Part shown: one piece after another, positions 1 through 6,411 of the stretch | Layout of the letters: each line of letters starts with the position of its first letter | How positions within the stretch are numbered: position 1 is the first letter of the stretch | NCBI GenBank assembly: GCA_947177105.1 | Contig: CAMWTF010000104.1 | Location: forward strand, 1-7,812 | Reading direction: 5' to 3' | Length of the DNA stretch: 7,812 bases | DNA from: an uncultured Lachnospiraceae bacterium | GTDB taxonomy: Bacteria > Bacillota > Clostridia > Lachnospirales > Lachnospiraceae | Notes under the pieces: generated by a model | Databases searched by the model: none | What the model was told of the DNA's origin: nothing | The model's input: only the letters and a program-made list of their open reading frames with translations | Program-made: the position numbers and the translations under genes

Positions 1-2
1 AT

Positions 3-104
3 TTTGGCAACAAGGACGGCGTAGGCACCTTCAGCATCGTGATCAAGCAGAAGAAGGATAAACTGAACTTGGTTTCCATTGATGGCGGATACGTTGGCGC
101 CTGA
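3..104 (+). CDS. C-terminal end of an unidentified protein (partial)
   Basis: The third frame is open from the left edge to a TGA at 102-104 and gives 33 residues, starting FGNKDGVGTFSIVIK and ending SIDGGYVGA. The other two forward frames hit stops early (22-24 and 59-61). A terminator hairpin begins 13 nt after the stop, which supports this being a real gene end. The tail alternates small, polar and beta-branched residues and looks like the last strands of a beta-rich domain. It contains no motif I recognise, so no function is offered. Its relation to the operon downstream is unknown; the terminator suggests a separate transcript. Confidence 0.6.
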   Translation, partial: FGNKDGVGTFSIVIKQKKDKLNLVSIDGGYVGA

Positions 105-117
105 TTTCTGGTATCAC

Positions 118-148
118 AAAGGGCGTATCTTGAGGGATGCGCCCTTTT
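118..148 (+). terminator. Rho-independent terminator after the left-edge gene
   Basis: A 12-bp stem pairs 118-129 (AAAGGGCGTATC) with 136-147 (GATGCGCCCTTT). It has one T-G wobble (126/139) and a 6-nt loop (130-135). The GC-rich core is followed by only a short T run (145-148), with a second T run at 157-161. It lies 13 nt after the stop of the left-edge gene, the usual place for an intrinsic terminator. The weak T tract may let some transcription read through into the downstream operon. Confidence 0.7.
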
Positions 149-160
149 ACCACTTATTTT

Positions 161-207
161 TACTCCAAAGGATTTTGGCGGAAATTCGGTGGAAGTCCTT
201 TGGAGTA
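161..207. promoter_or_regulatory. 12-bp perfect inverted repeat in the operon leader
   Basis: TACTCCAAAGGA at 161-172 is exactly repeated in inverse at 196-207. Four more pairs extend the stem inward (173-176 with 192-195, two of them G-T), leaving a 15-nt loop (177-191). No T tract follows on either strand, so it does not look like a terminator. It ends 24 nt before the J-domain start codon. It could be a 5' mRNA hairpin or a dimeric repressor site. It does not match the HrcA operator CIRCE or a CtsR direct repeat. A TATTTT at 155-160 could be a -10 box with a poor TTGAGG (130-135) upstream at 19-nt spacing, but I would not call a promoter from that. Confidence 0.5.
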
Positions 208-231
208 GAGTTAAGGAAAGGCAGAAAAGGC

Positions 232-633
232 ATGGCAGAAGCAAAAGACTATTACAGAATCCTGGGTGTGGCTTTAGACGCCACTGAGGAGGAGATTAAA
301 TCCGCATATCGGAAGATGGCCAAGAAGTATCATCCGGATGCACATCCCGGCGACAGGGAATGCGAGCGAAAGTTCAGGGAGATCAATGAGGCGTATGGCA
401 TATTAGGAGATCCAGGGAAGAGAAAGAGATATAACGCGGAAAACAACAAGGACAAGGTTAAGGCCAGCAGGCCGGAAGTGAATTATCAGAATATCTACAA
501 TAGATTTAACAATATGTTTGGAGGCCGAAGCAATATGGGAGCTATGGTCCAGAATGGGGGATCGGAGCAAAAGGATAAGAATCCGCTGGATACCACGGAA
601 ATATTTGAACGCTTTATGGGGATAAAAAGGTGA
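232..633 (+). CDS. Small J-domain (DnaJ-like) co-chaperone
   Basis: 133 aa. Residues 6-68 form a J domain: DYYRILGV at 6-13, helix II EEEIKSAYRKMAKKY at 19-33, the diagnostic HPD at 34-36, and the helix III pattern FREINEAYGIL. The HPD loop is what stimulates ATP hydrolysis by Hsp70 partners. The rest is a 65-residue polar tail with a short Gly/Asn-rich piece (FNNMFGG) and an acidic-aromatic end (DTTEIFERFMG). There is no zinc-finger domain or C-terminal substrate-binding domain, so this is a type III J protein, not housekeeping DnaJ. ATG 232 was chosen because AGAAAAGG (223-230) sits just before it and the J domain begins five residues in. The frame stays open upstream to 79, but that stretch crosses the terminator and the inverted repeat. 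The likely partner is the Hsp70-type protein at the far end of the operon (inference). Confidence 0.92.
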   Translation: MAEAKDYYRILGVALDATEEEIKSAYRKMAKKYHPDAHPGDRECERKFREINEAYGILGDPGKRKRYNAENNKDKVKASRPEVNYQNIYNRFNNMFGGRSNMGAMVQNGGSEQKDKNPLDTTEIFERFMGIKR

Positions 634-656
634 TAAGACTATGAAAAAGGTGATAA
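624..656 (+). repeat. 13-bp direct repeat across a gene junction
   Basis: AAAAAGGTGATAA occurs at 624-636 and again at 644-656, a 20-nt period. The first copy holds the end of the J-domain gene including its TGA (631-633) and supplies the Shine-Dalgarno of the FHA gene. The second copy encodes residues 2-6 of the FHA protein. This looks like a local duplication at the junction, or a chance result of A-rich Lys codons. Confidence 0.6.
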
Positions 657-1186
657 ATTGGCTGATTGCAGTGCTCTCCATGGCAATTGCCATGCTCCTG
701 GCATTCGGAACCAATGCCTCCGGTTTATGGATATTTATAGTCATGGTATTCTCCCTTCTGCATATTGTGATGGCGGTGAAGAGAGAGGTGGTCCCGATGG
801 GCAGAAAAACGGCGGGCGGAACGGTCAACAGGTCCGTGCTGCCCTCCACAGCGCTGACAGAACTGGTGCTGCTGGGAGAGGAGAACGACAGGCTGGCTTC
901 CTGGAATATTTATGGCAAGAACGGCATTGTCATAGGAAGAGATGTGGGGGAAAACCATGTGACTGTAAACCTGGAGAACAGCACCTATGCCAGTATGATA
1001 GACGTGGAGCATGCGGTGCTGAATTATTCCGGCGACAGTTGGTACATAGAAGATATCTCGGAGAGAAACGGCGTCAGTATACAGAAGCAGGACGGCAGGA
1101 AATATAAACTGGCTTATGGAAAGCCCTGTAAATTGGAGAAGGGGGACATCATCTGTGTCGCTCTGACCAGATTACAGATCCTATAG
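641..1186 (+). CDS. Two-TM membrane protein with cytosolic FHA domain
   Basis: 181 aa, starting 7 nt after the J-domain gene. Two hydrophobic segments at about 5-22 and 28-46 form a membrane hairpin, and the flanking Lys/Arg (KK at 2-3; KR at 47-48; RK at 55-56) put both ends in the cytosol. A linker leads to an FHA domain at about 75-181. GR is at 99-100, the His of the SRxH motif is H124, the WYIEDIS strand follows at 134-140, and NG is at 143-144. FHA domains bind phosphothreonine peptides through the Arg of GR and the Ser of SRxH. Here the segment reads IDVEHA (120-125), so Asp121 and Val122 stand where Ser and Arg are expected. The fold looks complete but phosphate binding may be lost or altered. 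The Shine-Dalgarno AAAAGG (625-630) lies inside the previous gene, which implies coupling. It probably recruits partners to the membrane. Confidence 0.85.
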   Translation: MKKVINWLIAVLSMAIAMLLAFGTNASGLWIFIVMVFSLLHIVMAVKREVVPMGRKTAGGTVNRSVLPSTALTELVLLGEENDRLASWNIYGKNGIVIGRDVGENHVTVNLENSTYASMIDVEHAVLNYSGDSWYIEDISERNGVSIQKQDGRKYKLAYGKPCKLEKGDIICVALTRLQIL

Positions 1187-1228
1187 GCTTGGGAAGAAAG
1201 CAGAATAGACATAAGGACGGTAAGGAAA

Positions 1229-1747
1229 ATGGGAGAATCGAACTTAATCAGGTGTCAGAACGGACATCTCTTCAGCAGGAAACGATATGGAACCGTGTGT
1301 CCGTACTGTAATGTGGAGACGGAGACAAAGGAAAAGAAAGAGACTATGACATCGGAGGTGGACCTGGAGGAACAGATCTTCAAGGACGACGTAAAGCCGG
1401 TTTGCGGATGGCTGGTATGCATCTCCGGCCCCAGACAGGGCAAGGACTATAAGATTGTAAACGGGAAGAACTTCATCGGCAGGGCAGATGACATGGACAT
1501 CCAGATTCTGGGGGACAATGAGATATCCAGAAGGAATCATGCAGTGGTGGTATTTGACCCCAAGAAGAAGGAGACGGTGCTGCTGCCGGGAGATTCCAAT
1601 GGCTTGGTATATCTGAATGAAAACGCGGTTTATACGCCGATGACACTGAGCCCCTATGACAAGATAGAAATGGGACAATCCGTGTTCGCCTTTCTGCCTT
1701 TCTGTGGAAATCATTTTATGTGGGGAGAGAAAAACGGCAATGGGTGA
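1229..1747 (+). CDS. Zinc-ribbon and FHA domain protein
   Basis: 172 aa, soluble. The N-terminus has a probable zinc-binding knuckle: C9 with H13, then C24-P-Y-C27. A charged linker (about 30-55, rich in Glu/Lys) follows. The FHA domain spans about 58-158. It shows FIGR at 82-85, DIQILGDNEISRRNHA through 105, SNG at 123-125, and a closing pattern SPYDKIEMGQSVFAFLP. GR, Ser/Arg, His and NG are all present, although ISRRNHA has one residue more between Ser and His than the usual SRxH. This is the better candidate in the operon for real phosphothreonine binding. Starting at ATG 1229 leaves a 42-nt gap after the previous gene; AAGGA at 1213-1217 is the usable Shine-Dalgarno, and a second at 1222-1226 is too close. 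The end overlaps the next gene by 8 nt. The ribbon could bind protein or nucleic acid; the sequence does not say which. Confidence 0.85.
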   Translation: MGESNLIRCQNGHLFSRKRYGTVCPYCNVETETKEKKETMTSEVDLEEQIFKDDVKPVCGWLVCISGPRQGKDYKIVNGKNFIGRADDMDIQILGDNEISRRNHAVVVFDPKKKETVLLPGDSNGLVYLNENAVYTPMTLSPYDKIEMGQSVFAFLPFCGNHFMWGEKNGNG

Positions 1748-2564
1748 AGCATATTGCGGGATCGCTATCCTGGCAGCACTGATTCTGTTGCTGGAGATCA
1801 TAAAATTATGGGCAGGCAGGGAGAAAGGCAGCCCGCTGCCCGATGTGGGGACCTGCATGACCATCGGCAGCCGGGAGGTGCAGGAGGATCAACTGGCCTG
1901 CATAAGCACTGATGCCGGAATGATGGCGGTTTTGGCAGATGGAGCCGGCAAAACTTATGGCGGCAGGATTGCTGCCAGGACGGCGGTGGAGACCTTTCAG
2001 GATATCTTCGGGGATTACAATGCCTTTAACAATCCCCAATATTATTTTCGAAAGGCATTTCAATGCGCAAACAGGGAGATCTTGAAGGCGTTGGGAGATG
2101 AAAACCGCGGATCGGCCAGTGTGGGATGCGCCCTGATCCGCAACGGATATCTGTACTATGCTCTGGTAGGGAACGTGAAGATCGGTGTTTTCAGGGAAGA
2201 GACTCTGGTTCCCGTCTCAGCAGGGCACACGGTGGCGGTTATGGCGGAAAGGAAATTCAAGGAGGGGAAGATATCCCGCCAGGATACGCTGTCCTTGTTA
2301 GAAAACCAGAGGCTTTACAATTATCTGGGAAAGGACGGTTTCCGGGATATTGAGTTTTTTGATGCGCCTGTGCGGCTTTTAAAAGGCGATATTTTGATCC
2401 TGATGAGTGATGGAATCTATGAGCTTCTGGGGTTTCGGGAAGTGGAAGAGGTGCTGCGGGAGCAGGGGAACTGTCAGGAAAAAGCATTGCGAATCATAGA
2501 GAAGGTGAACTGCAATGCCAGTGAGAACAAGGATAATGCCAGTGTGGTTCTGATTGGAATATAA
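1740..2564 (+). CDS. Membrane-anchored PP2C-type Ser/Thr protein phosphatase
   Basis: 274 aa. One N-terminal TM segment (about 5-26, rich in Ile/Leu/Ala) is followed by a PP2C/PPM domain at about 40-274. Metal-binding landmarks are all visible: QED (E49, D50), ADGAG (D67, G68), SDGIYE (D224) and KDNAS (D265). GSAS at 124-127 matches the GT/S core motif. Such enzymes are Mn/Mg-dependent phosphatases that remove phosphate from Ser/Thr. One oddity is GNVK at 144-147 where most bacterial members have GDSR; that Asp helps hold a third metal in some enzymes, so activity could be modified. The chosen ATG at 1740 overlaps the previous stop by 8 nt, with GGGGAG (1722-1727) upstream. An in-frame ATG at 1704 would add 12 residues but lacks a good ribosome site and increases the overlap. 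It is the only clearly active signalling enzyme in the window and presumably acts on partners of the neighbouring FHA proteins. Confidence 0.9.
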   Translation: MGEAYCGIAILAALILLLEIIKLWAGREKGSPLPDVGTCMTIGSREVQEDQLACISTDAGMMAVLADGAGKTYGGRIAARTAVETFQDIFGDYNAFNNPQYYFRKAFQCANREILKALGDENRGSASVGCALIRNGYLYYALVGNVKIGVFREETLVPVSAGHTVAVMAERKFKEGKISRQDTLSLLENQRLYNYLGKDGFRDIEFFDAPVRLLKGDILILMSDGIYELLGFREVEEVLREQGNCQEKALRIIEKVNCNASENKDNASVVLIGI

Positions 2565-2582
2565 TCCGGGAACGGGGGCACG

Positions 2583-4373
2583 ATGAGAAAACAGAATTCA
2601 GAGTTTTTGACAGCCTTCACCTCTGAGGCAAGCCATGATATCAAGAACACGGATTATTTTGGATATGTGGAATTGGATGACTATGCCTGCTATGTCATAG
2701 CCGACGGAATTGATGACCAATTGGAGGCGTTGAGTGCAAGGCTTGCGGTGACTGCAGCCACATCCGCATTTTTGGAGGCACCGTCTATGAGTCGCCGCGC
2801 GGTGAAGAGGTGTCTGAAAGCGGCCAATAGGGCATTATTGGAGACGAAGAGCAAAACCAGGCTGAAAGCGTCAGTGATTATTGTACTGACTGATTATGTG
2901 AAACTGCGATATGGGCAGGCGGGTAATATCCGGCTGCGGCTGTATCGCAATGGCTTTCTGCAACATGAGACCAAGGATCAATCCCTTACCTTGGATATGG
3001 TGAAGGAGGAGCGGGTATCTCAGGACAAGGTAGCGGCACATATAGAGAGAAATAACCTGTATGCCTATCTTGGACAGGAGAAGGACTTTCATCCGGTGGT
3101 GTCCAGAAAAATGAAACTCACGGATTCCGACGTGCTGGCCCTGTATACGAGAGGTGTCTGGGAGCATGTGGATGAGGGAGAAATCCGGGATGTGATCGCG
3201 GAAGCCTCAGATAATCCAGCGGAGACGGTAAACAGTATCGAGGACATGCTGCTGTCCCGTCAGCCCGAGGATTTAAACAAGTATACGCTGGCAGTAATCT
3301 TTTGCAACAAACTGTTTGCTGACCCTAATAAGAAGAGGAAACTGCGCCGGGTTCTTATGCTGATGATACCCGTGCTCCTGGCGGCAGGCACCATAGCTGT
3401 GATGTTGGTGGTGCGCCACAACAAGCGGGCGGAAAAGCGGGAGCAGATGGAACTGGGATATACGGACACTATCGAATATATCCAGATGGACAATTACCCG
3501 AAGGCGCAGGAGAAATGTGAGGCCGCTTATGACCTGGCTAAGGATCTGAAGGACGTGCAGATGACAACAGAGCTGGGGGACCTTATGAAACTGGTGGAGG
3601 CGGTAATGCGGGGACAGCAGCTTTTGGAGGATAAGAAATATACCGAGGCACAGGAAGCCTTTCTGGAAGCGGCAAAGCGAGCAGAATATGTGGACAGGCT
3701 GGGAGCGGATTATATCAGCCAGCGGCTGGAACTGACAGCTGCGTATATATCCGTGTACGATCTGATTTACCTGGGAGATTCTCTCACCGCCAACCTACAG
3801 TATGAAAAGGCGGAGGAAAAATATCTGGAGGCAAAGGCGCAGGCAGCCAAGATCTATTTTAATGAGGGCAGAACCGATGCGCTGGATGCACTGGATGCGC
3901 TGTACGAAGCACAGAAAGAGCAGCGCCAGGAGGAGGATGAGGCCCGCAGGGAGCAGCTGACCCAGGAGGAGGCGGGCAACCAATTGCTGGCCCAGGGGGA
4001 TACGGCGTATGCGCAGGGGGACTATGAGAGCGCAAAGGTATATTATTCGTCCGCGATGCAAAAATTTGTGCAGCTGCAAGATCAGGTACAGCAGGAGGTC
4101 ATACAGGAGAAACTGGAAATTGCCCAGCGAAAGCTGGATGAAAAAGAGAAGCTGGAGGCAGAAGCGGAAAAATATATCCGGCAGGCGGAAATCCTGTCTG
4201 ATGCGGGAGACTATAACAGTGCAAAGAAGTATTATCTGTTGGCCAAAGATATATATGCGGCTATGAAGGAAGAGGACAGGCTGGATGAGATCAGCAGGAG
4301 AATGGAGATGCTGAACATTAAGGAGGAGGGACAGGTTCCCGCTCCGGCTTTGGAAACGGAACTGGTTCAATAG
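2583..4373 (+). CDS. PP2C-like pseudophosphatase with TM segment and TPR-like repeats
   Basis: 596 aa in three parts. Residues 10-245 resemble a PP2C domain: TDYFG (23-27), VIADGID (38-44), YGQAGNIRLRLYRNG (110-124), DSDVLALYTRGVWEH (181-195), and a last strand NKYTLAVIF. D41-G42 is kept, but the late metal ligands are gone: R190 replaces the Asp of SDG and N232 the Asp of DN. It is probably catalytically dead. A single TM segment lies at about 257-277, with Lys/Arg clusters on both sides (250-256, 278-286), so topology is not settled by charge. If the PP2C-like part is cytosolic, the remainder is outside. Residues 290-575 are helical with about five TPR-like units (near 292, 343, 395, 466 and 530) carrying patterns such as GDYESAKVYYSSA and GDYNSAKKYYLLA, plus a charged coiled-coil-like stretch at 440-465. 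The start is ATG 2583, with CGGGGG at 2573-2578 and an 18-nt gap. It likely acts as a scaffold or sensor partner of the active phosphatase (inference). Confidence 0.85.
   Translation: MRKQNSEFLTAFTSEASHDIKNTDYFGYVELDDYACYVIADGIDDQLEALSARLAVTAATSAFLEAPSMSRRAVKRCLKAANRALLETKSKTRLKASVIIVLTDYVKLRYGQAGNIRLRLYRNGFLQHETKDQSLTLDMVKEERVSQDKVAAHIERNNLYAYLGQEKDFHPVVSRKMKLTDSDVLALYTRGVWEHVDEGEIRDVIAEASDNPAETVNSIEDMLLSRQPEDLNKYTLAVIFCNKLFADPNKKRKLRRVLMLMIPVLLAAGTIAVMLVVRHNKRAEKREQMELGYTDTIEYIQMDNYPKAQEKCEAAYDLAKDLKDVQMTTELGDLMKLVEAVMRGQQLLEDKKYTEAQEAFLEAAKRAEYVDRLGADYISQRLELTAAYISVYDLIYLGDSLTANLQYEKAEEKYLEAKAQAAKIYFNEGRTDALDALDALYEAQKEQRQEEDEARREQLTQEEAGNQLLAQGDTAYAQGDYESAKVYYSSAMQKFVQLQDQVQQEVIQEKLEIAQRKLDEKEKLEAEAEKYIRQAEILSDAGDYNSAKKYYLLAKDIYAAMKEEDRLDEISRRMEMLNIKEEGQVPAPALETELVQ
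3876..3902 (+). repeat. Three 9-bp tandem units encoding Asp-Ala-Leu
   Basis: GATGCGCTG, GATGCACTG and GATGCGCTG follow one another in frame inside the TPR-like region and encode (Asp-Ala-Leu) x3 at residues 432-440. Units 1 and 3 are identical, and unit 2 differs at one silent base. Slippage here would change length in steps of three residues without breaking the frame. Confidence 0.75.
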
Positions 4374-4390
4374 GGAAAGAGGTGAAAGCA

Positions 4391-5698
4391 GTGGAAACGG
4401 GCAATGGCTTCGACATGGAGCAATATATCCAAAAGCGTATGATGGAAATATCCCGGTTGGAGGACAGGGCATCCTACAAGGAGATCGTTGGGAATCTGCT
4501 TTTGGAACTCTATCGGTATAACCAGGAGGCATATGAAAAGCTGGAAGAGAGAATATTGCAGGAAAGCGATCCTGGGCAAGGCAGCTATGCGGTTTATATG
4601 GGGCTGACGGACGGAAAGCATTATGATGCCACAGACTCCTTCCTGTACCCCATGCGGGAGGAGGATACAGGAAAGCGGGAGGTTTCCGCCAAGGCTGTCA
4701 ATGAGGCGGTAAAAAACGGGGATCCCATCCGCCTTTACACAGTTTTTCTGCAGGCCAAGGCATCTGTGATCTGCCGGCTGCTTCATGAAAACAGGGAGTT
4801 TTCTGGTGTGATCCAAACTGACAAGAGGCAATACAGGGGTACTTTCACTCTGCGGCGCAATGAGATTTATCTGGAGATGGTAAAAGATTTGTACTATGTC
4901 TTTTCCGCCAACAATCAGCCCTGGACAACGGTATGTGAAGCCTATCTGATGAAACTGTTGGATGTGTATCTGAGTACGGCGGAGAATATACCGGAGAAGG
5001 ATGTCATCAAGGAAATCCGTGTGGATTTTGAGGGGTATGCCGACCTGGTGCAGTATGACAGATTTCCCCTGTGGAACCTGAGAAAGGTCAAAGAGAAGAC
5101 CAGCACCTACCCTGAACCCTGCATTGACAAGGTAAACTATGAACATCGGATTTTTGCCCACAGACTGGATCCCGACTGCGAATACCTGGTTGCGGATACG
5201 GATGTAGAAATCACCAATATTCGGCGGGTAAATGGAGATCTGCTTATCTCCTGTACACTGGATGCTCCCTATGAGTGGGAATTGTACCAGATAGGCCAGG
5301 AGTATAAAAGGGGGCATTACCCCTATCCGATTATGGGAAATTGCTGCAAGGATAGTCTTTCGGGAAATATCACGGAACTGTACCGCAGGAGTATCAAGAC
5401 CAGGGGAGAGATGGCCCGTCTGATAGAAGCCTTTGACTATGGCAGTTATGTGGCGTTTAAGGGCGTAGAAGTGTGCAAATCGCCTCCGGAGCAATGGGAA
5501 TGGTCCAACTACAATATGGATGGATTTGTTCAGGACGAAATTCGCATTGGGGATGTGCAACAGGTGCTGCTGCTCCATTTTGCGCCAGTGGATGGAGAGA
5601 ATTACCTGAATGAGGACATTATGAGCTTTTACGTGACACAGGTACAGAAACTTTTCCCGGAGTATCAATGCATAGGCAGGTTGGATAAGGAGAGTTAG
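4391..5698 (+). CDS. Protein of unknown family, about 435 aa
   Basis: I do not recognise this protein. It is predicted soluble: no signal peptide or TM segment is visible. The first 70 residues are helical and charged. A central part (about 100-200) holds long amphipathic helices and hydrophobic strands. The last 200 residues look like a mixed alpha/beta domain, with strand patterns such as VADTDVEITNI and DLLISCTLDAPYEW, a Cys-Cys (GNCC), and a conserved-looking aromatic stretch WEWSNYNMDGF. The start is probably GTG 4391, because AGAGGTGA (4378-4385) is spaced well for it. GTG 4382 is an in-frame alternative adding three residues, and ATG 4415 has no ribosome site. It follows the pseudophosphatase gene by 17 nt and its stop is 1 nt before the next start. 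Its place between the signalling genes and the Hsp70-type gene suggests a structural or client role in the same system (inference). Confidence 0.8.
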   Translation: METGNGFDMEQYIQKRMMEISRLEDRASYKEIVGNLLLELYRYNQEAYEKLEERILQESDPGQGSYAVYMGLTDGKHYDATDSFLYPMREEDTGKREVSAKAVNEAVKNGDPIRLYTVFLQAKASVICRLLHENREFSGVIQTDKRQYRGTFTLRRNEIYLEMVKDLYYVFSANNQPWTTVCEAYLMKLLDVYLSTAENIPEKDVIKEIRVDFEGYADLVQYDRFPLWNLRKVKEKTSTYPEPCIDKVNYEHRIFAHRLDPDCEYLVADTDVEITNIRRVNGDLLISCTLDAPYEWELYQIGQEYKRGHYPYPIMGNCCKDSLSGNITELYRRSIKTRGEMARLIEAFDYGSYVAFKGVEVCKSPPEQWEWSNYNMDGFVQDEIRIGDVQQVLLLHFAPVDGENYLNEDIMSFYVTQVQKLFPEYQCIGRLDKES

Positions 5699-5699
5699 T

Positions 5700-6392
5700 G
5701 TGAATTTTTTATGGGATATTGCTTTACGGGCTCAGGCCCAGGGCAGGGCGGAGGAGGATTTATTTTTCTGTCAGGCGGAGGAATTCAGCCCCTTTTATGA
5801 GCAGGCGTTCACCTGTCTGAATGAAGCAGACCTGCCGGAGGGGAAGATAGAACTAAATCTCTTTATCCGGTTTGCTTCCGTTTTTCAGGATATCCTGGCT
5901 CAGGAAGGGGAGGCTGCGACAGCCTTTGGGGAATACTTGACGGATGCGGCTCTGCACACACTCCTTTACACGGACCTGCGCCAGGGGCTTTCTATGAGGG
6001 ACATCTATATCAGAAAGATCCGGCAGGAGTTGGAGCAGGGAATATTTTGGAGGGATGCCGCAGGGACCTTTCGGGAGATTTCCATGGCGGAGAGGAATCG
6101 TCTGGCGGCGCTGGCGCTGACCCAGATGCAGACAGGATCGTCACTTATGATTTTTCGCAGGAGCATCAAGGTACTGTTTCCGGAAGCGGTCCTCTATCAG
6201 ATCCGGGAGGATCGTAAGAAGCTTCTGCTGTACCTGAGCGGCAGCAAGACGCAGCAGAGGGAAGAGCGGCTCGGTCTTGTGCAGGATCTGTTTCTTCCCA
6301 TGAACTATGAATTACGCACCTTCTGGACGTATCACTTTGGCATAATCGGCGTGGACGATGCCATGCAGATAGACGAAATCGCTATTTATTGA
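5700..6392 (+). CDS. Protein of unknown family, 230 aa
   Basis: I do not recognise this protein. It starts with GTG 1 nt after the previous stop, with AAGGAG (5687-5692) at 7-nt spacing, so translation is almost certainly coupled to that gene. It is mostly helical, with repeated Leu/Ala/Phe/Arg patterns (for example RLAALALTQMQTG at 134-146 and DRKKLLLYLSG at 171-181). The C-terminus is rich in aromatic residues: LFLPMNYELRTFWTYHFG at about 197-214, then GVDDAMQIDEIAIY to the end. There is no TM segment, signal peptide, metal-binding cluster or nucleotide-binding loop. The tight coupling suggests a stable complex with the 435-aa protein in fixed ratio. A baseplate-like or adaptor role is conceivable from the helical core plus aromatic C-terminus, but nothing here establishes it. 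Confidence 0.8.
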   Translation: MNFLWDIALRAQAQGRAEEDLFFCQAEEFSPFYEQAFTCLNEADLPEGKIELNLFIRFASVFQDILAQEGEAATAFGEYLTDAALHTLLYTDLRQGLSMRDIYIRKIRQELEQGIFWRDAAGTFREISMAERNRLAALALTQMQTGSSLMIFRRSIKVLFPEAVLYQIREDRKKLLLYLSGSKTQQREERLGLVQDLFLPMNYELRTFWTYHFGIIGVDDAMQIDEIAIY

Positions 6393-6411
6393 GAAGAGGA
6401 CACAGGTTGGG

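Noticed and set aside
130..160. Sigma-A promoter TTGAGG / TATTTT
   Set aside because: The spacing is 19 nt, both boxes are imperfect, and the -35 lies in the loop of the terminator hairpin. Too weak to list as a feature.
79..231. Upstream in-frame extension of the J-domain gene from ATG 79 or 82
   Set aside because: It overlaps the end of the previous gene and crosses the terminator and the inverted repeat. The encoded residues have no J-domain relevance, and ATG 232 has a good ribosome site.
105..231. CIRCE or CtsR heat-shock operator before the J-domain gene
   Set aside because: Neither the TTAGCACTC/GAGTGCTAA pair nor GGTCAAA heptads occur. The inverted repeat present has a different sequence and spacing.
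1704..1739. ATG 1704 as the PP2C start
   Set aside because: It lengthens the overlap with the previous gene to 44 nt and lacks a strong ribosome site. The added 12 residues are polar and precede a complete TM anchor.
1244..1864. Minus-strand open frame over the zinc-ribbon/FHA gene
   Set aside because: It is antisense to two genes with clear domains, and no family features are visible.
3795..4532. Minus-strand open frame over the TPR-like region
   Set aside because: It is an antisense shadow of a Glu/Ala/Lys-rich repeat region. Reverse reading of such codons gives long Leu/Phe/Ser frames.
4367..5668. Long minus-strand open frame (433 codons)
   Set aside because: It lies antisense to the 435-aa gene and mirrors its codon pattern. 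The product is rich in His/Ile/Leu/Gln without domain character, has no proper ribosome site and breaks the all-plus operon layout.
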